DNA of 64,000 bases from Pseudonocardia sp. ICBG1293 (GTDB lineage Bacteria > Actinomycetota > Actinomycetes > Mycobacteriales > Pseudonocardiaceae). This document shows positions 50,387-58,867 of the stretch, piece after piece. The stretch spans positions 124,001 to 188,000 of the forward strand of contig NZ_JAHLEL010000053.1 of the NCBI RefSeq assembly GCF_020131355.1, written 5' to 3'. Made by a program: the position numbers and the translations under genes. How positions within the stretch are numbered: position 1 is the stretch's first letter; each line of letters begins with the position of its first letter. A model generated the notes under the pieces. That model did not search any database. It was not told where the DNA came from and saw only the letters and a program-made list of their open reading frames with translations.

Positions 50387-50773
50387 CCATGATGGTACTC
50401 ACCCGTCCGGCGGTGTTCCAGTCGAAATCGTCCGTTCACGCCTCGGCGCGGCAAGGGGTCGGCGGGGTGCTGCCAGCGGGTTCACCGCTCCAGGTGAACG
50501 GCCGCGCGCGACCGCTCCTCCCGTCGGCGAGCGGCCGTCCTCGCCGCTCACCGGCGGTTCGGGGGTCCGCCCCGGGGAACCGCGACCACGGCGACACCGG
50601 GTCGCGCCCGGACCGTGACCGTCCGCGCGCCCGGCCCGCCGGGGCGGCCGCCCGGCGTGCCGGGGCGCCCCGCTCGCTCACTCACAGTGAACGCCGGCGA
50701 CCGTCGGTCACGACCACGGCCGGGAACGGTGTGCGGGGGCGGGCCGCGCGGGCACGATGGAACAATCGGCGGC
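50387..50773. other. 387-bp divergent intergenic region
   Basis: Between the amidohydrolase and kinase starts. I see one strong palindrome (50480-50499, listed separately), a weaker TCACTCACAGTGA-like repeat near 50678-50690 and otherwise GC-rich sequence. No gene with supporting motifs is present; short open frames here look spurious. Confidence 0.5.
50480..50499. promoter_or_regulatory. palindrome, operator candidate
   Basis: GTTCACC-GCTCCA-GGTGAAC: perfect 7-bp arms and a 6-bp spacer in the divergent region. It lies 94 bases upstream of the amidohydrolase start and 275 bases before the kinase. The binding protein is unknown. Confidence 0.4.
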
Positions 50774-52459
50774 GTGTCCGTTCCCGAGGGCAAGGTCCAG
50801 CGCCGACAGGTCGCCGGGCGGTACCGCGTCGACGGTCCGCTCGGGAGCGGCGCGATGGGCACCGTCTGGTCGGGTTTCGACGAGGTCCTGCACCGCCGTG
50901 TTGCGCTCAAGGAGCTCAAGATCCCCGACGGCATCCCGGCCGGGGAGAAGCTGGAGCTGCGGGAGCGCATCATGCGGGAGGCCCGCGCGCTGGCCGGGCT
51001 GTCCCACCCCAACGTCGTGACCGTGTTCGACGTGCTCGACTCCGGTGGGGACGAGCCGCTGGTGGTCATGGAGCTGGTGCCGTCGAAGAACCTGGCGGCG
51101 GCGATCACCGAGCTGGGCAGGCTCGACGCCGCCCAGGCCGGCGTCGTCGGGCACGGCACCGCGGCGGCGCTGCGGGCGGCGCACCGGGCCGGCATCACCC
51201 ACCGCGACGTGAAGCCCGGCAATGTCCTGATCTCCGACGACGGCCGGATCAAGCTCACCGACTTCGGGATCGCCCGCAACGAGTCCGACGCACCGATGAC
51301 CTCCGCGGGCCTGGTCCTGGGCTCGCCCGCCTACATCGCCCCCGAGGTCGCCGCCGGTCAGCCGGTCACCCCCGCCGCGGACCTGTGGGGTCTCGGCGCG
51401 ACGCTGTGGGCCGCCGTCGAGGGCCGCCCGCCCTACGACGTCGACGGCGACCCGGTCCGCACCATCACCGAGGTCGTCGACGGCCCCGTCCCCACGCCCA
51501 CGGTCACCGGCCCCGTCGCCGACGTCATCGTCGGGCTGATGGTCAAGGAACCGTCCGGGCGGATGCCGCTCGACGAGGTCCGGGCCCGGCTGCGTCCGCT
51601 GCTCGCCGACCCGGACGACCCGATCTTCCCCGGTTCGCCGGACGTGCCGACCGTGATGGCGCGGGTGCCCGCGCCGACCGGGGCGGCCCCGGCACCGCCG
51701 CCGCGGGTCGCCGCACCGCCCCCGCCCGGCCCGGTCGGCCCCACCGGCACCGGCACCTACGGCCGCGTCCCGGTCGCCGAGCCCGTGCCCGCACCGGCGC
51801 CGCCGCCCGCCGGGCCGCCACGCCCGCGGCGGGCCCGGCCGTCGTCGCGGGGGGCCGCGCCCGCCCGGGCCGCGGCGACCGGCCCGGCCACCGTGCTGGG
51901 CGCGGTCCCGCTCGTGCTCGGCGGTGCCCTGCTCGTGCTGCTCGGCGCCCTCGCCGGGTTCGCCGGGGTGCGCGCCCTGGCAGGCCAGGAGCCGCTGTCG
52001 ACGGTCACCGTGGCCACCGACCGCTCGCTGCGCACCACCTACCCGGACCCGCTCGGCTTCACCGTCCCGGTCCCCGACGGCTGGACGCAGTTCCGCTCGC
52101 CGGCCCCCGACGGGTCGGTCGTCGTCCGCTTCGTCAGCCCGGACGGCCGTCAGGAGCTGTCGGTCCGGGCGGCGACCTCGGTGCAGGCCGTGACCGACGC
52201 CCTCACCCCGGAGGCGCTGGGCGTCGGGCCGGTCGAGGCCGGGCCGGTCGAGCAGCTGCCCGACGGCTCCAGCCAGGTCGCGCTGACCACCGGCAGCGGC
52301 GCCGCGCAGCGCAGCACGCTGATGCGCATCCTGCCCGGCCGCGACCAGCTGGGCGGGGTCTGGGTGCTGCAGCTGACCTCCCCCGCGGGCCGCGCCGAGG
52401 AGGCCGTCGCGGGACTGTTCGACGCCGTCGCCTCGGGCTTCCGCGCCACCCCGGGCTGA
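50774..52459 (+). CDS. transmembrane serine/threonine protein kinase
   Basis: A 561-aa Hanks-type kinase. P-loop GSGAMGTVW at 24-32, Lys45 in VALKELK, HRDVKPGN with Asp144, then DFGIARNE and the PAYIAPE activation loop. After the kinase domain (about 275) comes a Pro-rich juxtamembrane region to about 375 and a helix near 385-405 (VLGAVPLVLGGALLVLLGAL). An extracytoplasmic domain ends the protein (TTYPDPLGFTVPVPDGWTQF). PASTA domains are absent. Unlike the Rv3305-Rv3307 order, this gene is inserted between the amidohydrolase and the nucleoside phosphorylase. GTG start at 50774. Confidence 0.92.
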   Translation: MSVPEGKVQRRQVAGRYRVDGPLGSGAMGTVWSGFDEVLHRRVALKELKIPDGIPAGEKLELRERIMREARALAGLSHPNVVTVFDVLDSGGDEPLVVMELVPSKNLAAAITELGRLDAAQAGVVGHGTAAALRAAHRAGITHRDVKPGNVLISDDGRIKLTDFGIARNESDAPMTSAGLVLGSPAYIAPEVAAGQPVTPAADLWGLGATLWAAVEGRPPYDVDGDPVRTITEVVDGPVPTPTVTGPVADVIVGLMVKEPSGRMPLDEVRARLRPLLADPDDPIFPGSPDVPTVMARVPAPTGAAPAPPPRVAAPPPPGPVGPTGTGTYGRVPVAEPVPAPAPPPAGPPRPRRARPSSRGAAPARAAATGPATVLGAVPLVLGGALLVLLGALAGFAGVRALAGQEPLSTVTVATDRSLRTTYPDPLGFTVPVPDGWTQFRSPAPDGSVVVRFVSPDGRQELSVRAATSVQAVTDALTPEALGVGPVEAGPVEQLPDGSSQVALTTGSGAAQRSTLMRILPGRDQLGGVWVLQLTSPAGRAEEAVAGLFDAVASGFRATPG

Positions 52460-52493
52460 GCAGGCCACGACGCCGCCCCCTAGGCTGACGCGC

Positions 52494-53297
52494 ATGGCCG
52501 ACACCGCCGATCCCACCGCTCGCGCCCACGCCGCCGCCGTCGAGCTCGCGCGCCGCACCGGCACCGACAGCCACGACGTGGCGGTGGTCCTGGGCTCGGG
52601 CTGGCGGCCGGCCGCCGACGTCCTCGGCACGCCCGACAGCGAGGTCCCGATGGCCGAGCTGCCCGGTTTCGTCGCACCGTCCGCGGTCGGGCACGGCGGC
52701 ACCGCGCGCTCGCTGCGCATCGGCGACACCCGGGTGCTGGTGCTGCTGGGCCGCACCCACCTCTACGAGGGCCACGGGATGGACCCGGTGGTCCACGGCG
52801 TCCGGACCGCCGCGGCGGCCGGGGTGCGCACGGTCGTGCTGACCAACGCCGCGGGCGGCATCACCGAGGGCCTGTCGGTCGGGCAGCCGGTGCTGATCTC
52901 CGACCACCTCAACCTCCTGGCGCGCTCGCCGCTGCAGGGCGCGCACTTCGTCGACCTCACCGACGCCTACTCCCCGCGGCTGCGCGCCGCCGCCCGCGAG
53001 CTGGACCCCTCGCTGGTCGAGGGGGTCTACGCCGGGCTGCCCGGCCCGCACTTCGAGACCCCGGCCGAGATCCGCATGCTGCGCACGCTGGGCGCGGACC
53101 TGGTGGGCATGTCCACCGTCGCCGAGACGATCGCCGCCCGCGCCGCCGGGCTGGAGGTCGCCGGGATCTCGCTGGTCACCAACCTGGCCGCGGGCCTGTC
53201 CGGGCAGCCGCTGCACCACCAGGAGGTCCTCGACGCCGGCGCCGCCGCGGCGACCCGGATGGGCTCGCTGCTGCGCGACCTCGTCGGCCGCGTCTGA
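52494..53297 (+). CDS. deoD: purine nucleoside phosphorylase
   Basis: A 267-aa trimeric-type phosphorylase that splits inosine or guanosine with phosphate. VVLGSGWRPA and GRTHLYEGHGM bind phosphate, TNAAGGI follows, and GVYAGLPGPHFETPAEIRML and GADLVGMSTVAETI surround the base. By structure it is the PunA/PNP class, although the mycobacterial gene is named deoD. ATG start at 52494. It overlaps the next gene by one base. With add and upp in this region it forms a salvage group. Confidence 0.92.
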   Translation: MADTADPTARAHAAAVELARRTGTDSHDVAVVLGSGWRPAADVLGTPDSEVPMAELPGFVAPSAVGHGGTARSLRIGDTRVLVLLGRTHLYEGHGMDPVVHGVRTAAAAGVRTVVLTNAAGGITEGLSVGQPVLISDHLNLLARSPLQGAHFVDLTDAYSPRLRAAARELDPSLVEGVYAGLPGPHFETPAEIRMLRTLGADLVGMSTVAETIAARAAGLEVAGISLVTNLAAGLSGQPLHHQEVLDAGAAAATRMGSLLRDLVGRV

Positions 53298-54916
53298 TGG
53301 TGCTCCCGGGGCCGCTGCGCGACACGGCGCTGCGCTGGATCGCCGACGACCCCGACCCGGGGACCCGGACCGAGCTGCAGCGCGTGCTGGCCACCGCGAT
53401 GGCCGGTGGTCCGGCTGCCGCGGCGGCCACCGACGAGCTGGCCGACCGGCTGTCCGGGCCGCTGCGCTTCGGGACCGCGGGCCTGCGCGGGCCGGTGCGG
53501 GCCGGGCCGTCAGGCATGAACGTCGCCGTCGTGACCAGGGCGACCGCCGGGCTGGCCGCCCACCTGGCCCGGACCACCGGCACCGGCCGGGTCGTCGTCG
53601 GCCGCGACGCCCGCCACGGGTCCGCCGCGTTCGCCGAGGCCACCGCCCGCGTGCTGACCGGCGCCGGGTTCGCCGTGACCCTGCTGGACGGCCCCGTCCC
53701 CACCCCGTTGGTCGCCTTCGCCGTGCGGCACCTCGGGGCCGTCGCCGGGATCGCCGTCACCGCCTCGCACAACCCGCCCGCCGACAACGGCTACAAGGTC
53801 TACCTGTCCGACGGCGCGCAGCTCGTGGGACCCGACGACGCCGCCATCGAGGCCGCGATCACCGCCGCGCCCGCCGCGGTGTCGGTCCCGCTCGGACCGC
53901 TGCCGGACCCGGTCGATGTCACCGGCGCCTACCTGGACCGGGTCGCGACGCTGTCGACGCACACCGGGGCTCCCGCGCCGCGGATCGCGCTGACCCCGAT
54001 GCACGGGGTCGGCGGCGCGACCGCGGTCGCCGCGCTGGCCCGGGCCGGGGTGCACGACGTCGCCGTCGTCGCGAGCCAGGCCGTGCCCGACCCCGACTTC
54101 CCGACCGTCGCCTTCCCGAACCCGGAGGAGCCCGGCGCCACCGACGCGCTGCTCGCGCTGGCCACCCGGTCCGGTGCCGACCTCGCGGTCGCGCTGGACC
54201 CGGACGCCGACCGGTGCGCGCTCGGCGTCGAGTTCCCCGACGGGTGGCGGATGCTGTCCGGCGACGAGACCGGTGTGCTGCTCGGCGACCACCTCCTGCG
54301 GACCACCACGGCGGCGGACCCGCTGGTCGCCACGACCGTCGTGTCCTCGTCGATGCTCGCCCGGGTCGCCCGGGCCCGCGGTGCCCGGTCCGCCGAGACC
54401 CTCACCGGGTTCAAGTGGATCGTGCGGGCCGGCGACGGGCTCGTCTTCGGGTACGAGGAGGCGATCGGGCTCTGCGTCGACCCCGACGGCGTCCGGGACA
54501 AGGACGGCATCTCCGCCGCGGTCGTCGCCGCCGACCTGGTGCGCGGGCTCCGCGCGGCCGGGTCCTCGGTGCCGCGGCGCCTCGACGAGCTGGCCGCCGA
54601 GTTCGGCGTGCACGTCACCCGGGGCGTGTCGATCCGGATGGCGCCCGCCGAGCGCGACGCCGCCGTGGCGCGGCTGCGCGACGCGCCACCGGCCGGCTGG
54701 GAGACCGACCGTCCCGCCCCCGACGTGCTGCGGCTGCGCCGTGCCGGCACCCGCGTGGTCGTCCGGCCGTCGGGGACCGAGCCGAAGCTCAAGGCCTACC
54801 TGGAGGTCGTGGAGGCCCCCGCCGGCGACATGACCGCGGTGCCGGGGGCGCGGACCGTGGCCGCGGACCGCCTGGAGGCCCTGCGCGCCGAGGTCGACGG
54901 GATGCTCGCCGGATGA
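53297..54916 (+). CDS. pmmB: phospho-sugar mutase (PmmB-like)
   Basis: A 539-aa alpha-D-phosphohexomutase. Active serine in VTASHNPPADNGYKVY, metal-binding loop ALDPDADRCALGV, sugar-binding FGYEEAIGLCVDPDGVRDKD and the C-terminal phosphate loop VRPSGTEPKLKAYLE. Ribose-1-phosphate made by the upstream phosphorylase or mannose/glucose phosphates are possible substrates. It is coupled with deoD (TGATG) and with the flavodoxin gene (ATGA). Order as Rv3307-Rv3308. Confidence 0.92.
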   Translation: MVLPGPLRDTALRWIADDPDPGTRTELQRVLATAMAGGPAAAAATDELADRLSGPLRFGTAGLRGPVRAGPSGMNVAVVTRATAGLAAHLARTTGTGRVVVGRDARHGSAAFAEATARVLTGAGFAVTLLDGPVPTPLVAFAVRHLGAVAGIAVTASHNPPADNGYKVYLSDGAQLVGPDDAAIEAAITAAPAAVSVPLGPLPDPVDVTGAYLDRVATLSTHTGAPAPRIALTPMHGVGGATAVAALARAGVHDVAVVASQAVPDPDFPTVAFPNPEEPGATDALLALATRSGADLAVALDPDADRCALGVEFPDGWRMLSGDETGVLLGDHLLRTTTAADPLVATTVVSSSMLARVARARGARSAETLTGFKWIVRAGDGLVFGYEEAIGLCVDPDGVRDKDGISAAVVAADLVRGLRAAGSSVPRRLDELAAEFGVHVTRGVSIRMAPAERDAAVARLRDAPPAGWETDRPAPDVLRLRRAGTRVVVRPSGTEPKLKAYLEVVEAPAGDMTAVPGARTVAADRLEALRAEVDGMLAG

Positions 54917-55374
54917 GCGCGCGCCTGCTCCTCGTCCACCACACCCCGTCCCCCGCGACCGCGGAGCTGCTCGCCGAGGTCCGCGCGGGTGCGGCCGACC
55001 CGGACATCACCGGGGTCGAGGTCGTCGCCCGCGCCGCCCTGGCCGCGACGGCGAGCGACCTGCTCGCCGCCGACGCCGTCGTCCTCGGGACGCCCGCGAA
55101 CATCGGCTACATGTCCGGCGCGCTCAAGCACTTCCTCGACCAGGTCTTCTACGTGTGCGCCGACGACACCCGCGGGCTGCCCTACGGGCTGTGGGTGCAC
55201 GGCGGCTCCGACACCTCCGGCGCCGCCCGTTCGGTGCGCACGGTCGCGGAGGCGATGGGCTGGACCGCGGCGGCCGCGCCGGTCGAGGTCACGGGGGCTC
55301 CGGACGCCGCCGCCCGCGCCGCCTGTCGCGAGCTGGGCGCGGTCGTGGCCGCGACCGTCATGCCACAGGACTGA
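54913..55374 (+). CDS. flavodoxin-like NADPH-dependent FMN reductase family protein
   Basis: A 153-aa protein with a flavodoxin fold. VHHTPSPATAELLAEVRAGA carries the FMN phosphate loop, and AVVLGTPANIGYMSGALKHF is the flavin-binding stretch. The FLDQVF motif and GLWVHGGSDTSGAA complete the pattern of this group. ATG start in ATGA overlap with pmmB. The function may be reduction of quinones or other small molecules. Confidence 0.82.
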   Translation: MSARLLLVHHTPSPATAELLAEVRAGAADPDITGVEVVARAALAATASDLLAADAVVLGTPANIGYMSGALKHFLDQVFYVCADDTRGLPYGLWVHGGSDTSGAARSVRTVAEAMGWTAAAAPVEVTGAPDAAARAACRELGAVVAATVMPQD

Positions 55375-55377
55375 GCG

Positions 55378-56127
55378 CTACCGGCGCCCGGTGGCGGGCC
55401 GTACCCCGAGGTGGGCCTCGATCCGGTCTGCCCACACCGTGGCGATCGTGCGGTACGCACCCGGCCCGGCGTGCAGTCCGTCCGCGGTCCGCCCGGCGGG
55501 GAACAGGGTCGAGGTGTCGACGTACTCCACCGAGTGCCCGGCCGCCCGGTGTGCCGCGGCGACCCGGGGCAGGTAGTCGGCCAGCCGCGCCCGCTCGGCC
55601 CGCTGCTTCGGCAGCGGCGCCCACACCCCGGCCATGATCACGTGGGTGTGCGGCGCGGCGGCGAACACGCGGTCGAGCAACCGGTCGAGGCTCGCCGCCG
55701 TCGCCCGTGCGCCGGCGCCCTGCAGCAGGTCGTTGGTGCCGGCGTGCAGCAGCACGACGTCCGGCTGTGCGGCCAGCACCCAGCCGCCCGCCATCGGCAC
55801 CATCCGGGCCGCGGTCCAGCCCGACCGTCCCTCGTGGTCGGTGTCGGGCAGCGTGTCCGGCCCGGAGCTGCGGGAGCCGACGTAGTCGATGTGCACGCCG
55901 TCGGCGGCCAGCCGCTGCCACAGCGGGAGGCGGTAGCCGGCCGTCGCCGGGCTCCCCACGCCCACCGTGGACGACGCGCCGAGCGGCATCACCCGGACCA
56001 CCCCCGGGTCGTCGACGGCGGGCACCGCCGTGTCCTCCGGCTGGTCGGCCGCGGCCAGCCCGCTGAGCCCGGCCACCGTGACCACCCCGGCCAGGATCAC
56101 GCCGAGGATGCGCCGGGAGACGGTCAC
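55378..56127 (-). CDS. secreted SGNH/GDSL hydrolase
   Basis: A 249-aa esterase-type protein with a signal peptide (basic start, hydrophobic VILAGVVTVAGLSGLAA, cleavage likely after about residue 27). Catalytic Ser in MPLGASSTVGVGS, the GTND block in LLHAGTNDLLQ and the DGLHAGPGAY block with Asp-His. It would act outside the membrane on ester or acyl groups. It begins eight bases after upp on the same strand, so they are cotranscribed. Convergent end three bases from the flavodoxin stop. Confidence 0.85.
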   Translation of the reverse strand: MTVSRRILGVILAGVVTVAGLSGLAAADQPEDTAVPAVDDPGVVRVMPLGASSTVGVGSPATAGYRLPLWQRLAADGVHIDYVGSRSSGPDTLPDTDHEGRSGWTAARMVPMAGGWVLAAQPDVVLLHAGTNDLLQGAGARATAASLDRLLDRVFAAAPHTHVIMAGVWAPLPKQRAERARLADYLPRVAAAHRAAGHSVEYVDTSTLFPAGRTADGLHAGPGAYRTIATVWADRIEAHLGVRPATGRR

Positions 56128-56134
56128 GGCGTGC

Positions 56135-56758
56135 TCAGACCGCGCCGAGCTGCCGGTCCCCGGCGGCGCCGAGGCCGGGGACGATGAACGCGGAGTCGTT
56201 GAGCCGCTCGTCGATGCTGGCGGTCACCATGCGGACCGGCAGGCCGGACGCGCGCAGCCGTTCCACGCCCTCCGGCGCGGACAGCGCACACAGGACGGTG
56301 ACGTCGTCGGCGCCGCGCCGGGTCAGCAGCTCGACGGTGTGCACCATCGAGCCGCCGGTGGCCAGCATCGGGTCCAGGACGAACACCGGCCGCCCGACGA
56401 GGCTGTCGGGCAGCGACTCCATGTAGGGCACCGGCTGGTGGGTCGTCTCGTCCCGGGCCATGCCGACGAAGCCCATCTGCGAGTCCGGGATCAGGTTCAG
56501 CGCGGCCTCGGCCATCCCCAGCCCGGCCCGCAGCACCGGGACGAGCACCGGCGGGATCGCGAGCCGGTGGCCGACCGTGCGCGAGACCGGGGTGTGGATC
56601 CGCTCCTCGGCCAGCGGGGCCGAGCGGGTCGCCTCGTAGACCAGCATCAGGGTGAGCTCGCGCAACGCCGCCCGGAAGGTGGCGTTGTCGGTGCGGGCGT
56701 CCCGCATGGTGCTGAGCCGGGCCCGCGCGAGCGGGTGGTCGACGACGATCGTGTCCAC
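56135..56758 (-). CDS. upp: uracil phosphoribosyltransferase
   Basis: A 207-aa enzyme converting uracil and PRPP to UMP. The PRPP loop is VFVLDPMLATGGSMVHTVEL and VLRAGLGMAEAAL lies earlier. ERLNDSAFIVPGLGAAGDR closes the uracil site near the C-terminus. GTG start at 56758. In M. tuberculosis upp (Rv3309c) also lies next to pmmB on the opposite strand. Confidence 0.95.
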   Translation of the reverse strand: MDTIVVDHPLARARLSTMRDARTDNATFRAALRELTLMLVYEATRSAPLAEERIHTPVSRTVGHRLAIPPVLVPVLRAGLGMAEAALNLIPDSQMGFVGMARDETTHQPVPYMESLPDSLVGRPVFVLDPMLATGGSMVHTVELLTRRGADDVTVLCALSAPEGVERLRASGLPVRMVTASIDERLNDSAFIVPGLGAAGDRQLGAV

Positions 56759-57282
56759 GGGGGAACAGCCTACGGCGGCCGGGCCGCGCGGAGATCCCCC
56801 GTGAGGTGGCCCCCGGCCCACCGATCCGGTGCCGTCACCGCGCCGGGCGGCGGGACCCCCTGCGGGGACGCGCCGCGTGTCCTGCGACGATGCGGTCCCG
56901 TGACCGGACGGACACCGGGACGTCACCCGCGGACGTTGACACGGATGCGTGTCACGGTTCACGAAGCGTGAGAAGCACGCGCTCACCGACGAGTGACCCC
57001 GGCGCCGCCCGGAGGCACCTCCTCGTCCTCCCGGGTGAGGCCTCCGACACGCTCGCAGACCTTGCGTGACAGCGGATCCCCGACCGGATTTGTGATCACC
57101 AACGGTGCCCGGTCGGACACGACCGGTTCCCCGGATCGCGTGATCGACCGCGTGGAGTGCCACGAACAGCACTCGCGGTCGCCGATTTCGCGATTCACCT
57201 GACCCGAACGGGTGGTATGGCCGAAACGGTGTCACATCGAGGGCGCCACCGACGCTGTACTAGACGACAAGGAGGTGATCCG
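56759..57282. other. 524-bp intergenic region with regulatory palindrome
   Basis: Between upp and the 78-aa gene. It is less GC-rich from about 56930 to 57280 than its surroundings. It contains TGACACG-GATG-CGTGTCA at 56937-56954, which overlaps a TTGACA hexamer at 56936-56941. A TACTAG hexamer (57258-57263) lies just before the strong Shine-Dalgarno of the next gene. Two short opposing open frames at 56983-57202 have no recognisable motif, and I do not call them. Confidence 0.45.
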
Positions 57283-57519
57283 ATGCCGGAGAACACGACT
57301 TCCGAGGAGCAGACGTTGATCGCTGCTGCGGAAAAGCTCACGCAGTGCGACGGATACGTTGTTCTGGCGGTGGACCCGCAGACCGGGGAGGTGGACGCGC
57401 ACGGCCCGTTCGACGGGATGACGGCGACCATCAAGGCCGACCAGCTGCGACGCGACTTCGACCGGGGTGGGCTCGAGGACGTGTCCATCGGAGTGGTCCG
57501 ACTGCACTCCCAGGCCTGA
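57283..57519 (+). CDS. 78-aa protein of unknown function with ideal Shine-Dalgarno
   Basis: A small acidic protein (MPENTTSEEQTLIAAAEKLT, then CDGYVVLAVDPQTGEVDAHG and a C-terminal VSIGVVRLHSQA strand). No family recognised. The ATG is preceded by AAGGAGGTGATCC at 57269-57281, which is the full complement of the 16S rRNA 3' end. This is far stronger than any other site in the window and implies high expression. Beta-alpha patterns suggest a compact domain with one Cys. An upstream in-frame start would lie before the Shine-Dalgarno and is rejected. Confidence 0.8.
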   Translation: MPENTTSEEQTLIAAAEKLTQCDGYVVLAVDPQTGEVDAHGPFDGMTATIKADQLRRDFDRGGLEDVSIGVVRLHSQA

Positions 57520-57604
57520 CCCCGCACGACCATGATCCGCCGGGCCGGCGACACCCGAGGTGGTGGGACCGGCCGGCGGAACGACGCGACGATAGGCTCG
57601 CCCC

Positions 57605-58867
57605 GTGGCAAGCGACATCGTCCCGATCCGACTCGCTCTCACCCGGGGCGACGTGGTCACCCTGTGGGCTCCCCCGTGGCGCGAGGACGGCGAGGAGTGG
57701 GAGGCCTTCCTCGGCGACGACGAGCACGTGTTCGTCTTCGACGAGGTGGCCGGGCTCGCCGCGTTCGTGCGGACCGCACCCGAGCACGACCTGACCGACC
57801 ATCCCGCGTGGTCGGCGGTCCCCGGGCTCGCGGTCGCCGAATTGACCCCCGACGACGCCCACCGGTACGACCTGGTCGGCCTGCCGGAGCTGGCCGCCGC
57901 CGACCCCGACGCGGTCACCGTGCAGGAGCTGCACGAGACCGTCTCCATCGTCCGGTCGCTGGCCGACGTCTGCGACCTCACCGACGTGGTCGACGCGCTC
58001 GACGGTGAGCCCGTGTTCGCGCTGCTGCGCGAGGGCGAGCAGGCCTTCACCGGGCGCGACGGCGCGAAGCGCTGGGCCGCGCTGTCCGAGGCGGTCACGA
58101 CGCACTGGGACGGCATCGTCGACACCGTCGACGGGCTCGTCGCGACCCCCGGGACCGACGCCGGGGCGCTGGACAAGGCCCGCGCCGAGGAGCAGGAGCT
58201 CCGTGACCGGCTCGCCGCGCAGCCCCTCGACGACGACGAGGCCCTCGAGGCCGCCGCGCTCGCCGCGGGCACCGAGGACTCCGGCACCGACGAGGAGGAG
58301 CCCACCGGCTTCTGGACCGAGGTCGGCATCGACCCGATCCGCATCGAGGTCGGCGACCGCTCGGTGGTCAGCCTGCGCTGCTACCTCGACGACAAGCCCG
58401 TCTTCCTCGGCTCCGACGGACGGATCGACGTGTTCGGCTCCGAGCGCGCGATGTTCCGGGCGCTGGCCGACCGGGAGCACCCCGCCGTCGCCGGGACCGA
58501 CCTGACCGCGGCCGTCACCTTCGACGAGGTCCTCGACCGGGCCGCCGTCGGCGAGCTCGACGGCGGCGTCGAGGACATGAACACCTACGTGCTGACCGGG
58601 ATCGGCCCGGACCTCGCCGAGGGCGTGCTCGATCTGGACCCGGTCCAGCTCGACCTGGCCTCGGAGCTGCTGACCGACGTCGGCGAGTGGGCCGGTGACC
58701 CCGAGCCCGCCGAGGCGCTCGCCGAGTCCAACAGCCTGGGCTGGCTCGTGTCGTTCGTCGTGCGGCCGGATCCCACGCGGATGGCGCCCAGCCCGCCGTT
58801 CACCCAGGAGGCACAGTCCTGGGGCGAGCTCGTCGCCGGGCTCGAGGCCCGGCTCCGCGAGCACTAG
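57605..58867 (+). CDS. conserved actinobacterial protein, Rv3311-like
   Basis: A 420-aa soluble protein with acidic composition. Blocks such as DIVPIRLALTRGDVVTLWAP and WEAFLGDDEHVFVFDEVAGL at the N-terminus, and VSLRCYLDDKPVFLGSDG later, fit the uncharacterised family around Rv3311. No catalytic motif seen. The gene order (upp, this gene, add) matches the Rv3309c-Rv3313c stretch. GTG start at 57605. Its last codon overlaps the convergent add gene by four bases. Confidence 0.75.
   Translation: MASDIVPIRLALTRGDVVTLWAPPWREDGEEWEAFLGDDEHVFVFDEVAGLAAFVRTAPEHDLTDHPAWSAVPGLAVAELTPDDAHRYDLVGLPELAAADPDAVTVQELHETVSIVRSLADVCDLTDVVDALDGEPVFALLREGEQAFTGRDGAKRWAALSEAVTTHWDGIVDTVDGLVATPGTDAGALDKARAEEQELRDRLAAQPLDDDEALEAAALAAGTEDSGTDEEEPTGFWTEVGIDPIRIEVGDRSVVSLRCYLDDKPVFLGSDGRIDVFGSERAMFRALADREHPAVAGTDLTAAVTFDEVLDRAAVGELDGGVEDMNTYVLTGIGPDLAEGVLDLDPVQLDLASELLTDVGEWAGDPEPAEALAESNSLGWLVSFVVRPDPTRMAPSPPFTQEAQSWGELVAGLEARLREH

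Noticed and set aside
56983..57202. Two opposing small open frames (69 and 71 codons) between upp and the 78-aa gene
   Set aside because: No motif, no ribosome-binding site of quality, and they mirror each other, as expected for non-coding GC-rich DNA.
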